Shown piece by piece: positions 29,715-38,679 of a stretch of 64,000 nt of DNA. Made by a program: the position numbers and the translations under genes. Numbering within the stretch: position 1 is the first letter of the stretch; each line of letters begins with the position of its first letter. Source of the DNA: Proteus vulgaris (GTDB taxonomy: Bacteria > Pseudomonadota > Gammaproteobacteria > Enterobacterales > Enterobacteriaceae); NCBI RefSeq assembly GCF_023100685.1, contig NZ_CP090064.1, positions 2,666,001-2,730,000 on the forward strand, read 5' to 3'. The notes below the pieces were generated by a model. That model worked only from the letters and a program-made list of their open reading frames with translations, did no database searches and was not told the DNA's origin.

Positions 29715-31478
29715 ATGACGATAAAACAGACAATTGGGATAAGAAATACAGTAAGTATCGGATTATTACTGCTCTTTTTTGTACTTCCTCTACATGCCAT
29801 TGCAAAAGAGTGGAATATTGGCGTCTTGGCCTTACGGGGTGATGCTTCAACACAAAGACACTGGTTACCTCTTGTTCAAACATTAAATGAACAATTGCCT
29901 TCAGAAAATTTTGTGTTAGTTCCCTTAAATCTGGAAGAAATGAAGCTAGCAGTAGCGAAAAAAAAGGTTGATTTCTTACTAACAAATCCTGCGCAATTTA
30001 TTCAATTGGATAATGCTTTTCCATTACGCTGGTTACTCTCTTTACGCTCTGGTTATGAGCCTGATAACACGACACGAAATGTGATTGGTAGTCTAATTTT
30101 AGTTCGTAATGACAGCCCAATTACTTCTGTTCACGAGCTAATAGGAAAGCGTGTTGGTGCTATTGCACCCGATGCTTTTGGTGGTTATCTTTTAGGTTAT
30201 AAAACACTACGCGAAGAAGGTATCGATCCCGATAAAGATTTCACTCTACGTTTTACCGGTTTTCCTGCCGATGCCTTGCTTTATCTCTTACGAGATGAAG
30301 ATATTAACGTGGCAATTATTCCCGTCTGCCTACTAGAAAATATGGATAATGAAGGGTTGATTCGAAAAAGTGATTATCGCCCAGTCATTTCCTATCAAAC
30401 TAACACTCCGTGCTTAACCAGTACCCCCCTGTATCCTAATTGGTCATTTGCAGCATTAGACACTGTGCCTGATGAGTTAGTTGATAAAGTGACTCGCGCT
30501 TTACTCACGGATGACAGTAAACCCATGAAATGGGGAGCCCCTGCATCACATACACAAGTTGAAAACTTACTCAGGGAAGTCAACCAACATCCTCGACAAC
30601 GCCAACTTTGGCTGGATGCAAAAAGCTGGGCAATTCAACACCAATTTATTATTGGTCTTTCGTTGGCTGCTATCTTTTTTCTTATTTTAAACCAAGTGTG
30701 GATTAGCTATTTAGTAAGGCGTCGCAGTCAACAATTAGAGCATGCTCATAATCGATTAAGGCAGCAAAAAGAAGAGTTAGAACACGCTCAACGCTTAAAT
30801 ATATTGGGGGAGATGGCTTCAGGATTTGCTCACGAACTTAATCAGCCTCTTTCCGCCATAAAAAGTTATGCACAAGGTAGTGTCATTCGCCTTAAAAAAG
30901 AAAATGAGTCACACCCGCTATTACCTGCATTGCAACAAATAGACAAGCAAGCACAACGCGGTGCTGATATCATTAGAAATCTACGTTTATGGGTTGGAAA
31001 ACAGGCACCTAACACAGATACGATTACGCTTTCTCATCAGAATATTGCGGAATGTATCCACCATATTTGGAAACTTTTACGTGTAGAAGAAAAATACCCA
31101 CAAGTTTCACTGAAAACCAATGTTGATGAACATGATACTCTGTGTTTACCTGAAACCTTATTAGAGCAAATTTTATCGAATTTAATCACCAATAGCCTGC
31201 AAGCAGGTGCAAAGCATTTAAAGATAAGTTCACACAAAGCACCAGATAGATTGCTTGTTGTTATTGAAGATGATGCAGGCGGAATGAGTCATAGTCAGCT
31301 TGAACAACCTTTTTCTCCATTCCAAACAACAAAAACGGAAGGACTTGGATTAGGTTTAGTGATTTGCCAGCGATTATTGCTTTCTCAAGGTGCGGATATT
31401 CATATTGAAAATCAACAAAATGAGCAAAATAATGTCGGATTAAAAATCACGCTTATTTTCCCTAATAAAAATAAATAA
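29715..31478 (+). CDS. ttrS: Tetrathionate sensor kinase TtrS
   Basis: Membrane histidine kinase that detects tetrathionate and activates TtrR. The 587-residue protein has a signal peptide (about 1-31), a PhnD-like periplasmic binding domain (about 33-300), one membrane helix (about 313-333), a coiled-coil linker, a HisKA domain with H in GFAHELNQPLSAIKSYAQG (about residue 373) and an ATPase domain with N-box (ILSNLITNSLQAG) and G-boxes (EDDAGG, GLGLGLVIC). No clear ribosome binding site precedes the chosen ATG. It lies upstream of ttrR. Confidence 0.92.
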   Translation: MTIKQTIGIRNTVSIGLLLLFFVLPLHAIAKEWNIGVLALRGDASTQRHWLPLVQTLNEQLPSENFVLVPLNLEEMKLAVAKKKVDFLLTNPAQFIQLDNAFPLRWLLSLRSGYEPDNTTRNVIGSLILVRNDSPITSVHELIGKRVGAIAPDAFGGYLLGYKTLREEGIDPDKDFTLRFTGFPADALLYLLRDEDINVAIIPVCLLENMDNEGLIRKSDYRPVISYQTNTPCLTSTPLYPNWSFAALDTVPDELVDKVTRALLTDDSKPMKWGAPASHTQVENLLREVNQHPRQRQLWLDAKSWAIQHQFIIGLSLAAIFFLILNQVWISYLVRRRSQQLEHAHNRLRQQKEELEHAQRLNILGEMASGFAHELNQPLSAIKSYAQGSVIRLKKENESHPLLPALQQIDKQAQRGADIIRNLRLWVGKQAPNTDTITLSHQNIAECIHHIWKLLRVEEKYPQVSLKTNVDEHDTLCLPETLLEQILSNLITNSLQAGAKHLKISSHKAPDRLLVVIEDDAGGMSHSQLEQPFSPFQTTKTEGLGLGLVICQRLLLSQGADIHIENQQNEQNNVGLKITLIFPNKNK

Positions 31479-31488
31479 CGGAGAAAAA

Positions 31489-32091
31489 ATGCCCACTATT
31501 CACCTTGTTGATGATGATCTTGCTGTCACTGATGCTTGTCAGTTTTTATTAGAAAGCTTAGGTTATTCAGCCCATGTTTGGAATGATAGCGAATTCTTTA
31601 TCAACAACGTCAATCTCTATCAACAAGGGGTTGTACTGTTAGATATGCGAATGCCAAAACCTGACGGTAGACAAGTTCACCAGCATTTAATTGATAAGCA
31701 CAGTACACTTTCTGTGATTTTTTTAACAGGACATGGTGATATTCCTATGGCCGTTGAGGAGATCAAAAAAGGCGCTATTGATTTTTTACAAAAACCCATT
31801 GATAGCAATGCACTGTTATCAGCCTTAGATGCCGCATTTCTTGAAACAAATACCCGTTTTACTGCGCATGATATTCGTCGTCGCTATGCATCATTAACCC
31901 CAAGAGAAAAAGACATTGCTTATTATGTTATTCAAGGTTTAATGAACCGGGAAATCGCTGAAGTTGCTTGTGTTTCAATAAGAACTGTTGAAGTTCATCG
32001 AGCCAAAGTGATGGACAAAATGGCCGCTAAAAATATTGCTGAATTGGTGACTGCGTTACAAGGCATTGAAATAATTTCACCTAATTTATGA
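31489..32091 (+). CDS. ttrR: Tetrathionate response regulator TtrR
   Basis: Response regulator paired with TtrS; it activates ttrBCA. The 200-residue protein has a FixJ-type receiver (D9/D10, phospho-acceptor D52 in VVLLDMRMPKPDGR, FLTGHGDIPMAV, LQKPI) and a LuxR helix-turn-helix (about 140-195; LTPREKDIAYYVIQGLMNRE, then VSIRTVEVHRAKVMDKM). It starts 10 bp after ttrS with GGAG seven bases ahead. Confidence 0.93.
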   Translation: MPTIHLVDDDLAVTDACQFLLESLGYSAHVWNDSEFFINNVNLYQQGVVLLDMRMPKPDGRQVHQHLIDKHSTLSVIFLTGHGDIPMAVEEIKKGAIDFLQKPIDSNALLSALDAAFLETNTRFTAHDIRRRYASLTPREKDIAYYVIQGLMNREIAEVACVSIRTVEVHRAKVMDKMAAKNIAELVTALQGIEIISPNL

Positions 32092-32165
32092 CAAAATTTC
32101 TTATCTGCGCCAAAAAATGTCACAATATAAGATATTCATTGGAAAAATAGTAAATAGATAGGCTT

Positions 32166-33107
32166 ATGATAAAGTCACCTCCATTTAAAAAATCATTTTT
32201 GCAGCCTAAGTATTGGCTGACTTGGTTTGGGATCGGATTACTCTATATTCTGGTTCTGCTTCCTTATCCTGTCATTTATTGGCTAGGCACACGCCTAGGT
32301 CGTTTCTCTAAAGTTTTTTTAAGAAAACGTGTCCAAATAGCGGAACGAAATCTTGAACTTTGTTTTCCACAAATGCCAAAAAGTGAACGCGAAGCTTTAA
32401 TTAATAAAAATTTTGAATCTGTTGGTATGGGATTGTTTGAGACTGGAATGGCTTGGTTTTGGCCTGAATGGCGAGTTAAGCGCTGGTTTAAAGTCAGCGG
32501 ACTTGAAAATATTTCAGCGGTTCAAGAAAAAGGACAAGGCATCTTACTTATTGGGATACATTTTCTTACTCTTGAGCTAGGTGCTCGTATTTTTGGTATC
32601 TATAACCCAGGAGTTGGTGTTTACCGCCCTAACGATAATCCCGTTATGGACTGGCTACAAACATGGGGTCGATTACGTTCTAATAAATTTATGATCGACA
32701 GAAAAGATGTCAAAGGCATGATCCGTAGCTTAAAAGCGGGAGAAATTGTTTGGTATGCACCTGATCATGATTATGGTCCACGTAAAAGTGTTTTTGTACC
32801 TTTGTTTGCCGTTGATAAAGCGGCAACAACAACGGGAACTTATATTCTGACAAGAACCAGCAAACCTGCATTAATTCCATTTACGCCCAAACGCTTACCT
32901 GAAGGTAAGGGTTATGAGTTAATTATTTCTCCGGCTGTTGCCGATTTTCCTGTTGATAATGAGGAAAATACTGCTAAGGCGATGAATAAAGTGGTTGAAC
33001 AAGAGATTTTACGTGCGCCAGACCAATATATGTGGTTGCATCGCCGCTTTAAAACCCGCCCAGAAGGGGACGCTTCTTTATATAATGAAATAAAGAAAGT
33101 ACACTAA
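32166..33107 (+). CDS. lpxL: Lipid A lauroyl acyltransferase LpxL
   Basis: LpxL (HtrB) adds a secondary lauroyl chain to Kdo2-lipid IVA at the inner face of the inner membrane. The 313-residue protein has an N-terminal membrane helix (about 17-38) and the acyltransferase motif [10 protein letters not shown] (catalytic His/Glu, HX4E). Segments [36 protein letters not shown] and [11 protein letters not shown] match E. coli LpxL more closely than LpxP. The neighbour mdtG is also conserved with E. coli. Confidence 0.93.
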   Translation: MIKSPPFKKSFLQPKYWLTWFGIGLLYILVLLPYPVIYWLGTRLGRFSKVFLRKRVQIAERNLELCFPQMPKSEREALINKNFESVGMGLFETGMAWFWPEWRVKRWFKVSGLENISAVQEKGQGILLIGIHFLTLELGARIFGIYNPGVGVYRPNDNPVMDWLQTWGRLRSNKFMIDRKDVKGMIRSLKAGEIVWYAPDHDYGPRKSVFVPLFAVDKAATTTGTYILTRTSKPALIPFTPKRLPEGKGYELIISPAVADFPVDNEENTAKAMNKVVEQEILRAPDQYMWLHRRFKTRPEGDASLYNEIKKVH

Positions 33108-33112
33108 TCACG

Positions 33113-33145
33113 AAGTGGCTGTTTTATTCCAAAGCAGCCACTTTG
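33113..33145 (+). terminator. Stem-loop after lpxL
   Basis: AAGTGGCTG (33113-33121) and CAGCCACTT (33135-33143) form a perfect 9-bp stem shortly after the lpxL stop. The T-run is short, so terminator strength is uncertain. Confidence 0.6.
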
Positions 33146-33292
33146 TAATATGACAACACGCTGAAACAACAATAATAAAATCAACAACAGCACAAGCTGT
33201 AAACTCCTGCAAAAACACATTATAAGAGCAAGACCTATCGCACTTATTCTGTATCATGGCTATATTCTTATTCACTATAAATAAGAAGACCG

Positions 33293-33370
33293 ATGCGTTG
33301 TCACAATATTCAACATCACCACGGTTATGTTCAGCCTATTTTCTTGGTTTACTCTCTCGTTCTCGGCTAA
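33293..33370 (+). CDS. Candidate mdtG upstream ORF (25 aa)
   Basis: A 25-codon ORF starts at ATG 33293, seems to use AAGAAG a few bases upstream, and ends with TAA at 33368-33370. That stop directly abuts the mdtG ribosome binding site (TAAAGGAG), ten bases before the mdtG ATG, so its ribosomes would terminate at the mdtG start region. The peptide begins MRCHNIQHHHGY and ends in a hydrophobic stretch (IFLVYSLVLG). The arrangement suggests a translational leader for the efflux gene; no evidence of translation exists. Confidence 0.4.
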   Translation: MRCHNIQHHHGYVQPIFLVYSLVLG

Positions 33371-33379
33371 AGGAGTAAC

Positions 33380-34588
33380 ATGGATCTCAAGCCCCGAAAT
33401 AATTCTTGGAAACGTAATCTTTATATTGTCTGGTTTGGTTGTTTTCTAACTGGCGCAGGTTTTAGTTTAATTATGCCTTTTCTTCCTTTATATGTTGAAG
33501 AATTAGGTATAACCGATCATGAAGAGCTTAACCTTTGGACGGGTGTAGCATTTAGTATTACTTTTCTTTTTTCTGCTATCGCCGCCCCTTTCTGGGGAAA
33601 ATTGTCTGATAGGAAAGGTCGAAAATTAATGCTATTACGCTCTGCCCTTGGCATGGCAATTGTCATGGTATTAATTGGTTTTGCACAAAATATATGGCAG
33701 TTACTGGTATTACGTGCCTTGCTAGGTGTATTAGGTGGCTTTGTTCCTAATGCTAACGCATTAATTGCAACTCAAGTCCCTGTCAAAAAAAGTGGTTGGG
33801 CATTAGGTACTCTTTCAACGGGTGCTGTAAGTGGCGCTTTAATCGGTCCTTTAATTGGAGGAATGCTTGCCGACCTCTATGGTTTACGCCCTGTATTCTT
33901 TATTACTTCAGCGGTTTTATTTATTTGTTTTCTAGTCACCCTCTTTTTCGTGAGTGAAAACTTCACACCGGTTTCTAAAAAAGACGCACTAACTACAAAA
34001 CAGGTTTTTTCATCACTTAAAAACAAAAGACTCGTTGTATGCCTATTTTTCACCACAATGATCATTCAAGTGGCAACGGGTTCAGTTACCCCTATTTTGA
34101 CACTTTATATCCGTGAATTAACAGGATCAGTCAGTAACCTTGCCTTTATCAGTGGTGTTGTTGCCTCCGTACCCGGTATTGCTGCACTGATTAGTGCCCC
34201 TCGCTTTGGTAAGCTTGGTGACCGAATTGGCCCTGATAAAGTCCTTATTTTTACCCTCGGCCTCTCTATTTTTATGCTAATTCCAATGGCACTAGTCAGT
34301 AATTATTGGGAACTTGGTGCATTACGATTTTTACTTGGCGCAGTCAATGCAGCTATGTTACCTGCAGTGCAAACGCTTATTCTCTATAACATTACCCCTG
34401 CTATTGCGGGTCGAATTTTTAGTTATAACCAAGCACTAAGGGATGTTGGAAATGTTACAGGACCGTTAATGGGTGCTTTTGTTGCTGCAAGCTATGGATT
34501 TAGAGCTGTTTTTTATTTCACCGCAGCGGTTGTCTTTTTTAATCTAATTTATTCTTGGTTAAGCTTTAGAACGCCACAAGAAAAGTAG
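33380..34588 (+). CDS. mdtG: MFS multidrug efflux transporter MdtG
   Basis: Drug:proton antiporter of the major facilitator superfamily; in E. coli MdtG confers fosfomycin and deoxycholate resistance when overproduced. The 402-residue protein has 12 membrane helices, the DHA1 motif A segment [20 protein letters not shown] and conserved [30 protein letters not shown] and [19 protein letters not shown] blocks matching MdtG. AAGGAG precedes the ATG by four to five bases and abuts the stop of a small upstream ORF. Confidence 0.93.
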   Translation: MDLKPRNNSWKRNLYIVWFGCFLTGAGFSLIMPFLPLYVEELGITDHEELNLWTGVAFSITFLFSAIAAPFWGKLSDRKGRKLMLLRSALGMAIVMVLIGFAQNIWQLLVLRALLGVLGGFVPNANALIATQVPVKKSGWALGTLSTGAVSGALIGPLIGGMLADLYGLRPVFFITSAVLFICFLVTLFFVSENFTPVSKKDALTTKQVFSSLKNKRLVVCLFFTTMIIQVATGSVTPILTLYIRELTGSVSNLAFISGVVASVPGIAALISAPRFGKLGDRIGPDKVLIFTLGLSIFMLIPMALVSNYWELGALRFLLGAVNAAMLPAVQTLILYNITPAIAGRIFSYNQALRDVGNVTGPLMGAFVAASYGFRAVFYFTAAVVFFNLIYSWLSFRTPQEK

Positions 34589-35008
34589 TCAGAAAATCCA
34601 CAAATAAGATCAGTTAATAGTTTTTTTTCTTCAAAAAATTACACTTTTACATTTAAAGGCCTAATTGTTACTTTTTTTATTCTATTTTTTGTAATTTATT
34701 GTTTATTAAGAACATTCTTAACGCCTGTTTGTTAAGACCTCTAAAATTTTCTTGTCCTCTTTTTTCAAAAAATTGCAAGGTTAACTATTGCAAAATGAGA
34801 TTTTTATCGACTTTTGCACCAAAAAATGGTTTATAAAGTATTAAATATACTTTTAGTCGCTAAATTCTGACAAAAGTATGTTAAAAATATATTAATTAAA
34901 TGCGGTGAATATTGATAACAGAATGAAATAATTTTGTTTCATCACTTGCTAATATTTTGTTCTTTTTACTTGCAAACGACCTGTAGAGGTTTTTTTTGGG
35001 AATTTAAG
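34589..35008. other. AT-rich intergenic region upstream of the peptide transporter
   Basis: About 420 bp with no ORF of note. An ORF start upstream of 35009 in the transporter frame is unlikely to be used. The stretch should hold the transporter promoter, but no operator was recognised. Confidence 0.45.
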
Positions 35009-36544
35009 ATGCAATCTACTCACTCAAAATCTAGCCGAACTTTCTTTGGCCACCCATATCCATTAAGCTCCCTTTTCTTCACTGAAATGTGGGAACGCTT
35101 TTCTTTCTATGGTATTCGCCCATTATTAATTCTATTTATGGCGGCAACCGTTTATGAGGGTGGCATGGAAATCCCCAGAGAGCAGGCATCTGCTATTGTG
35201 GGTATTTTCGCAGGTGGTGTTTATTTAACATCGCTACCTGGAGGTTGGCTGGCTGATAACTGGTTAGGTCAACGCCTAGCTGTATGGTATGGCTCTATCT
35301 TTATCGCATTAGGGCACCTATCCATCGCACTTTCTGCGTTTTGGTCAGAAGATCTGTTCTTTATCGGTTTATTACTGATTGTATTGGGCACAGGATTATT
35401 TAAAACCTGCGTCACAGTAATGGTAGGAACCTTATATAAAAGGGATGATACTCGCCGTGATGGTGGATTCTCCTTATTTTATATGGGTATCAATATGGGC
35501 TCATTTATAGCACCACTCATCACCGGTTTCTTAGTGCGTGATTATGGCTGGCATTGGGGCTTTGGTATTGGTGGAATTGGTATGCTTGTTGCGTTACTGA
35601 TTTTCCGCTTTTACGCAGTACCGACCATGCGTCGCTTTGATAGTGAAGTAGGTTTAGATTCAAGCTGGGATCGCCCAACGGTTGTTCGTCGTAATGTCGG
35701 TCAATGGATTTTAGCGTTATCTGTCGTTCTTATGGCAATTGTTGGCCTTATCATTTCTGGTGTTATTCCTTTTAACCCAGTTGCTGTGGCTAACTTTATG
35801 GTCTATGTGATTTCCGGTAGTGTTATCGCCTATTTTATCTATTTATTCCTATTCGCAGGATTAAGTAGTAGTGACCGTTCTCGCTTATTTGTTTGTTTCC
35901 TTTTATTGGTTTCAGCTGCCCTTTTCTGGTCTGCATTCGAACAAAAACCGACATCATTTAACTTATTTGCCAATGACTATACAGACTTAAACTTTATGGG
36001 CTTTGAGATCCCTGCAGTTTGGTTCCAGTCTGTAAATGCCTTGTTTATTATTGTTCTTGCGCCTGTCTTTAGTTGGTTATGGCCAATGATGGCACGTAAG
36101 AATATGAATTTAAGCAGCATTACTAAGTTTGTGATTGGTATTTTATTTGCAGCGGGTGGCTTTACCGTCATGATGTTTGCATCTGAAAGCGTTATCGCAA
36201 CAGGACAAGGTGTATCACCACTTTGGTTGATTGGTAGCATCTTATTGCTGACATTAGGCGAATTATGTCTAAGCCCAATTGGCCTTGCCACAATGACTAT
36301 TTTAGCCCCAGCAAGAATGCGTGGGCAGGTCATGGGATTATGGTTCTGTGCAAGCGCATTAGGTAATTTAGCCGCTGGTTTAATGGGCGGAAATATTCGT
36401 CCAGACAAATTGGATGTAATGCCTGATTTCTTCTCTCATGTTTCTATCGCACTGGTTATTTGTGCCGTTGTTCTTGCTGCACTAATTATTCCAGTTCGTA
36501 AGATTTTACAAAGCGCAGATAGCAAAGAGAAAGCACAAGCTTAA
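35009..36544 (+). CDS. POT-family proton-coupled oligopeptide transporter
   Basis: Imports di- and tripeptides with protons. The 511-residue protein has about 14 membrane helices and the POT signature EMWERFSFYGIRPLL (ExxERFxYYG type) near residue 20. The motif GTGLFKTCVTVMVG and FSLFYMGINMGSF also fit. The frame opens further upstream (34934), but MQSTHSK at 35009 is the sensible start, because the preceding residues are not conserved-looking. It resembles DtpT-like proteins more than E. coli DtpA or DtpB. It is probably monocistronic, followed by a strong terminator. Confidence 0.85.
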   Translation: MQSTHSKSSRTFFGHPYPLSSLFFTEMWERFSFYGIRPLLILFMAATVYEGGMEIPREQASAIVGIFAGGVYLTSLPGGWLADNWLGQRLAVWYGSIFIALGHLSIALSAFWSEDLFFIGLLLIVLGTGLFKTCVTVMVGTLYKRDDTRRDGGFSLFYMGINMGSFIAPLITGFLVRDYGWHWGFGIGGIGMLVALLIFRFYAVPTMRRFDSEVGLDSSWDRPTVVRRNVGQWILALSVVLMAIVGLIISGVIPFNPVAVANFMVYVISGSVIAYFIYLFLFAGLSSSDRSRLFVCFLLLVSAALFWSAFEQKPTSFNLFANDYTDLNFMGFEIPAVWFQSVNALFIIVLAPVFSWLWPMMARKNMNLSSITKFVIGILFAAGGFTVMMFASESVIATGQGVSPLWLIGSILLLTLGELCLSPIGLATMTILAPARMRGQVMGLWFCASALGNLAAGLMGGNIRPDKLDVMPDFFSHVSIALVICAVVLAALIIPVRKILQSADSKEKAQA

Positions 36545-36563
36545 TTTCAGTTGCTCATTATTG

Positions 36564-36597
36564 AAGCCATGCCTCATTTGCTTAGGCATGGCTTTTA
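36564..36597 (+). terminator. Terminator after the peptide transporter
   Basis: AAGCCATGCCT and AGGCATGGCTT form an 11-bp stem with a 9-base loop, followed by TT and a short T/A run. Confidence 0.85.
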
Positions 36598-36700
36598 TAC
36601 CCTGTTATTTAAAGGTGATTTTTATATATTGCACCTAGTATTTAAAACACTTAATCTCATTATCTTCTATTGATTGATAATTTATCACTAAGGTAATGGA

Positions 36701-37480
36701 ATGACTGTTCTTCCTATTTATTATGTTAATGCCTTTTCTTCTACACCTTTTTCAGGGAATCCCGCAGCTGTCGTTTTGTTAGAAGAATGGTTGCCAGATG
36801 CCACCTTAATTACACTTGCTAGTGAGATTAATTTACCTGAAACCGCTTTTTTAGTGGATGATCACATTCGCTGGTTTACACCAAAAATAGAAGTACCATT
36901 ATGTGGACATGCCACATTAGCCACCGCATTTGTATTAAAGACGATCAAACACGCTCCAGATAATTTATTTAAATTTCATTCACTTTCAGGTGAGCTCACC
37001 GTCTCTTGCCAAGATTCATTTTTTACGCTTGATTTTCCAACCATTCCAGCAACGTTAAATAACGGCATAAAATCACAACTCGAAACACAACTTAATTTAA
37101 TCATCAATGAAGTTTGGCAAGCACATGATCGTTATGTCTGCTTTTTATCTGATCCAAAAACAGTCATTAACTACCAACCTGATTTCACTCAAATCGCACA
37201 GTTAGATTTACCTGGCGTTATTATTACAGCTAAAGGCAATAAACCTTTTGATTTTATTTCTCGTTTCTTTGCACCTGTAAAAGGGGTTAATGAAGATCCC
37301 GTTACTGGTACATCTCACTGTGTATTAGCTCCTATTTGGAGTGATAAGCTAAATAAAAAACAATTACACGCAAGACAAGTCTCAAAACGAGGTGGAAATA
37401 TCGACTGTGAATTAAAAAATGGTCGTATTCTACTTACCGGTGACGCGACTCTTTTTCTAGCAGGTGAAATTACCTTTTAA
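36701..37480 (+). CDS. PhzF-family isomerase-like protein
   Basis: Member of the PhzF/YddE fold (two similar halves of the diaminopimelate epimerase type). The 259-residue protein shows the family start YYVNAFSSTPFSGNPAAVVL, the catalytic Glu in INLPETAFLV (about residue 45), LCGHATLATAFVL near 68 and EDPVTGTSHC near 200. AAGG seven bases ahead sets the start. The substrate is unknown; no phenazine genes are nearby. It is followed by a thioesterase gene on the same strand, which is not tightly linked. Confidence 0.85.
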   Translation: MTVLPIYYVNAFSSTPFSGNPAAVVLLEEWLPDATLITLASEINLPETAFLVDDHIRWFTPKIEVPLCGHATLATAFVLKTIKHAPDNLFKFHSLSGELTVSCQDSFFTLDFPTIPATLNNGIKSQLETQLNLIINEVWQAHDRYVCFLSDPKTVINYQPDFTQIAQLDLPGVIITAKGNKPFDFISRFFAPVKGVNEDPVTGTSHCVLAPIWSDKLNKKQLHARQVSKRGGNIDCELKNGRILLTGDATLFLAGEITF

Positions 37481-37588
37481 TTACTGACGACATTATCAGC
37501 CATTCATCTACTTTGCTTTCAATTTACTCTATTTTATACTGTGGGGAAAATTTCCCTACAGTATCAAAAAGAAGAAGGCTTTATTGTT

Positions 37589-37999
37589 ATGTCTATCTCT
37601 GACTTATCTCCTGAACTGCAAGATAAAATCAAAAATTCAGTTACTCGCGTTTCTAAAGTTATCTTTCCAACCACAACTAACCATCACTCCACACTCTTTG
37701 GTGGTACTGCATTAGCTTGGATGGACGAAGTGTCATTTATTACCGCCACACGCTTTAGTCGTAAACGCCTAGTGACTGTCTCAACCGAAAAGATTAACTT
37801 TAATCATCCGATCCCATCAGGCACGATTATTGAACTAGTCGGTGAAGTTATTCGTGTTGGACGTACTAGCTTAACGGTTAATGTCTCAATTTTTCTGGAA
37901 GATATGTACGCTGAAGGACGAGAAGAAGTGATCCATGGCCAATTTAATTTTGTAGCTGTCGATAATGCCGGAAAACCCACGCCATTATTCGACAAATAG
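37589..37999 (+). CDS. Hotdog-fold acyl-CoA thioesterase
   Basis: 136-residue protein with the acyl-CoA thioesterase hotdog domain: HHSTLFGGTALAWMDEVSFI (Asn/Asp-helix region), VTVSTEKINFNHPIPSGTII (pieces) and TSLTVNVSIF. The set matches cytoplasmic YciA/BACH-type hydrolases, which free CoA from acyl-CoA. The frame opens 16 codons earlier with a GTG at 37541, but the ATG at 37589 has AGAAGG about ten bases ahead and gives a standard N-terminus. Exact substrate is unknown. Confidence 0.82.
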   Translation: MSISDLSPELQDKIKNSVTRVSKVIFPTTTNHHSTLFGGTALAWMDEVSFITATRFSRKRLVTVSTEKINFNHPIPSGTIIELVGEVIRVGRTSLTVNVSIFLEDMYAEGREEVIHGQFNFVAVDNAGKPTPLFDK

Positions 38000-38187
38000 C
38001 CTCTTATAAAGAGTACTATCTCTCTTTTGACCTGCCTTAATTAAAAAGTACATGATTTTATTATGTCGTAAATTATTCTTAGTAAGAACAAGACATTAAA
38101 ATAATTAATTCAAATGGATATTTTTCAATCAATGATAAATATTCAATAAAATCAAATAGTAATAAGATTACTAACATGTAAGACAAG

Positions 38188-38214
38188 AGTTATCCACAGT
38201 TAATGTGGATAACT
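38188..38214. promoter_or_regulatory. Pair of consensus DnaA boxes in an inverted repeat
   Basis: AGTTATCCACA (38188-38198) and TGTGGATAACT (38204-38214) form a perfect 11-bp inverted repeat with a 5-base loop. Each arm contains TTATCCACA, the strongest E. coli DnaA box. The element is between convergent genes, so it might also serve as a hairpin terminator. Confidence 0.6.
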
Positions 38215-38229
38215 GTATACAACAGAGAA

Positions 38230-38616
38230 TTAGAGAACACAGATCTTTATTACTGAAAATTCAATCTGACAAACTGTTAATTTCATTCCCATTTTTGCAC
38301 TTTCAGCAATAACTATATCAACAGAGTGTGAATATCTTCGGCCCACTTCAAGCGCCAAATCGATGGAAGGTTCAATGAGCAATATTACGCCAACATCCTC
38401 ATTATCCCCAGAGAGGTCAGTAAGCGATCTTATTTGAATGAGTGGTTTCATTATATTGTTAGCAATTTCTTGCGCTTTATCTGTTGCGGCTTGATTTACT
38501 CTTACTTGCTTTTCTATACAGCCACCACCAGAATGAAGATAGATCATGATAGTCCCATTATAAAAACAAAGGTCGTTATCCTTATTATTCAAATCGACGG
38601 CATAAAAGCCAGTCAA
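38230..38616 (-). CDS. Hypothetical protein, possibly frameshifted at its 5' end
   Basis: The longest frame gives 128 residues from a TTG at 38616, without an evident ribosome binding site. An ATG at 38647, five bases after AGGA, lies just upstream in a different frame; removing one T from the six-T run at 38626-38631 (minus strand) would join it to this frame and create a signal-peptide-like start, MRNKVVFLIGLTGFYA. The body has no recognised domain. It follows the autotransporter gene by 33 bp. Either a start misplacement or a frameshifted exported protein. Confidence 0.45.
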   Translation of the reverse strand: MTGFYAVDLNNKDNDLCFYNGTIMIYLHSGGGCIEKQVRVNQAATDKAQEIANNIMKPLIQIRSLTDLSGDNEDVGVILLIEPSIDLALEVGRRYSHSVDIVIAESAKMGMKLTVCQIEFSVIKICVL

Positions 38617-38679
38617 TCCTATAAGAAAAAACGACCTTATTTCTCATTATTATCCTAAGCAATATTATTTAGTAGACAC

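Noticed and set aside
29579..29842. ORF of 87 codons upstream of ttrS
   Set aside because: It overlaps the ttrS start in another frame and shows no domain; it fits chance open sequence in the divergent promoter region.
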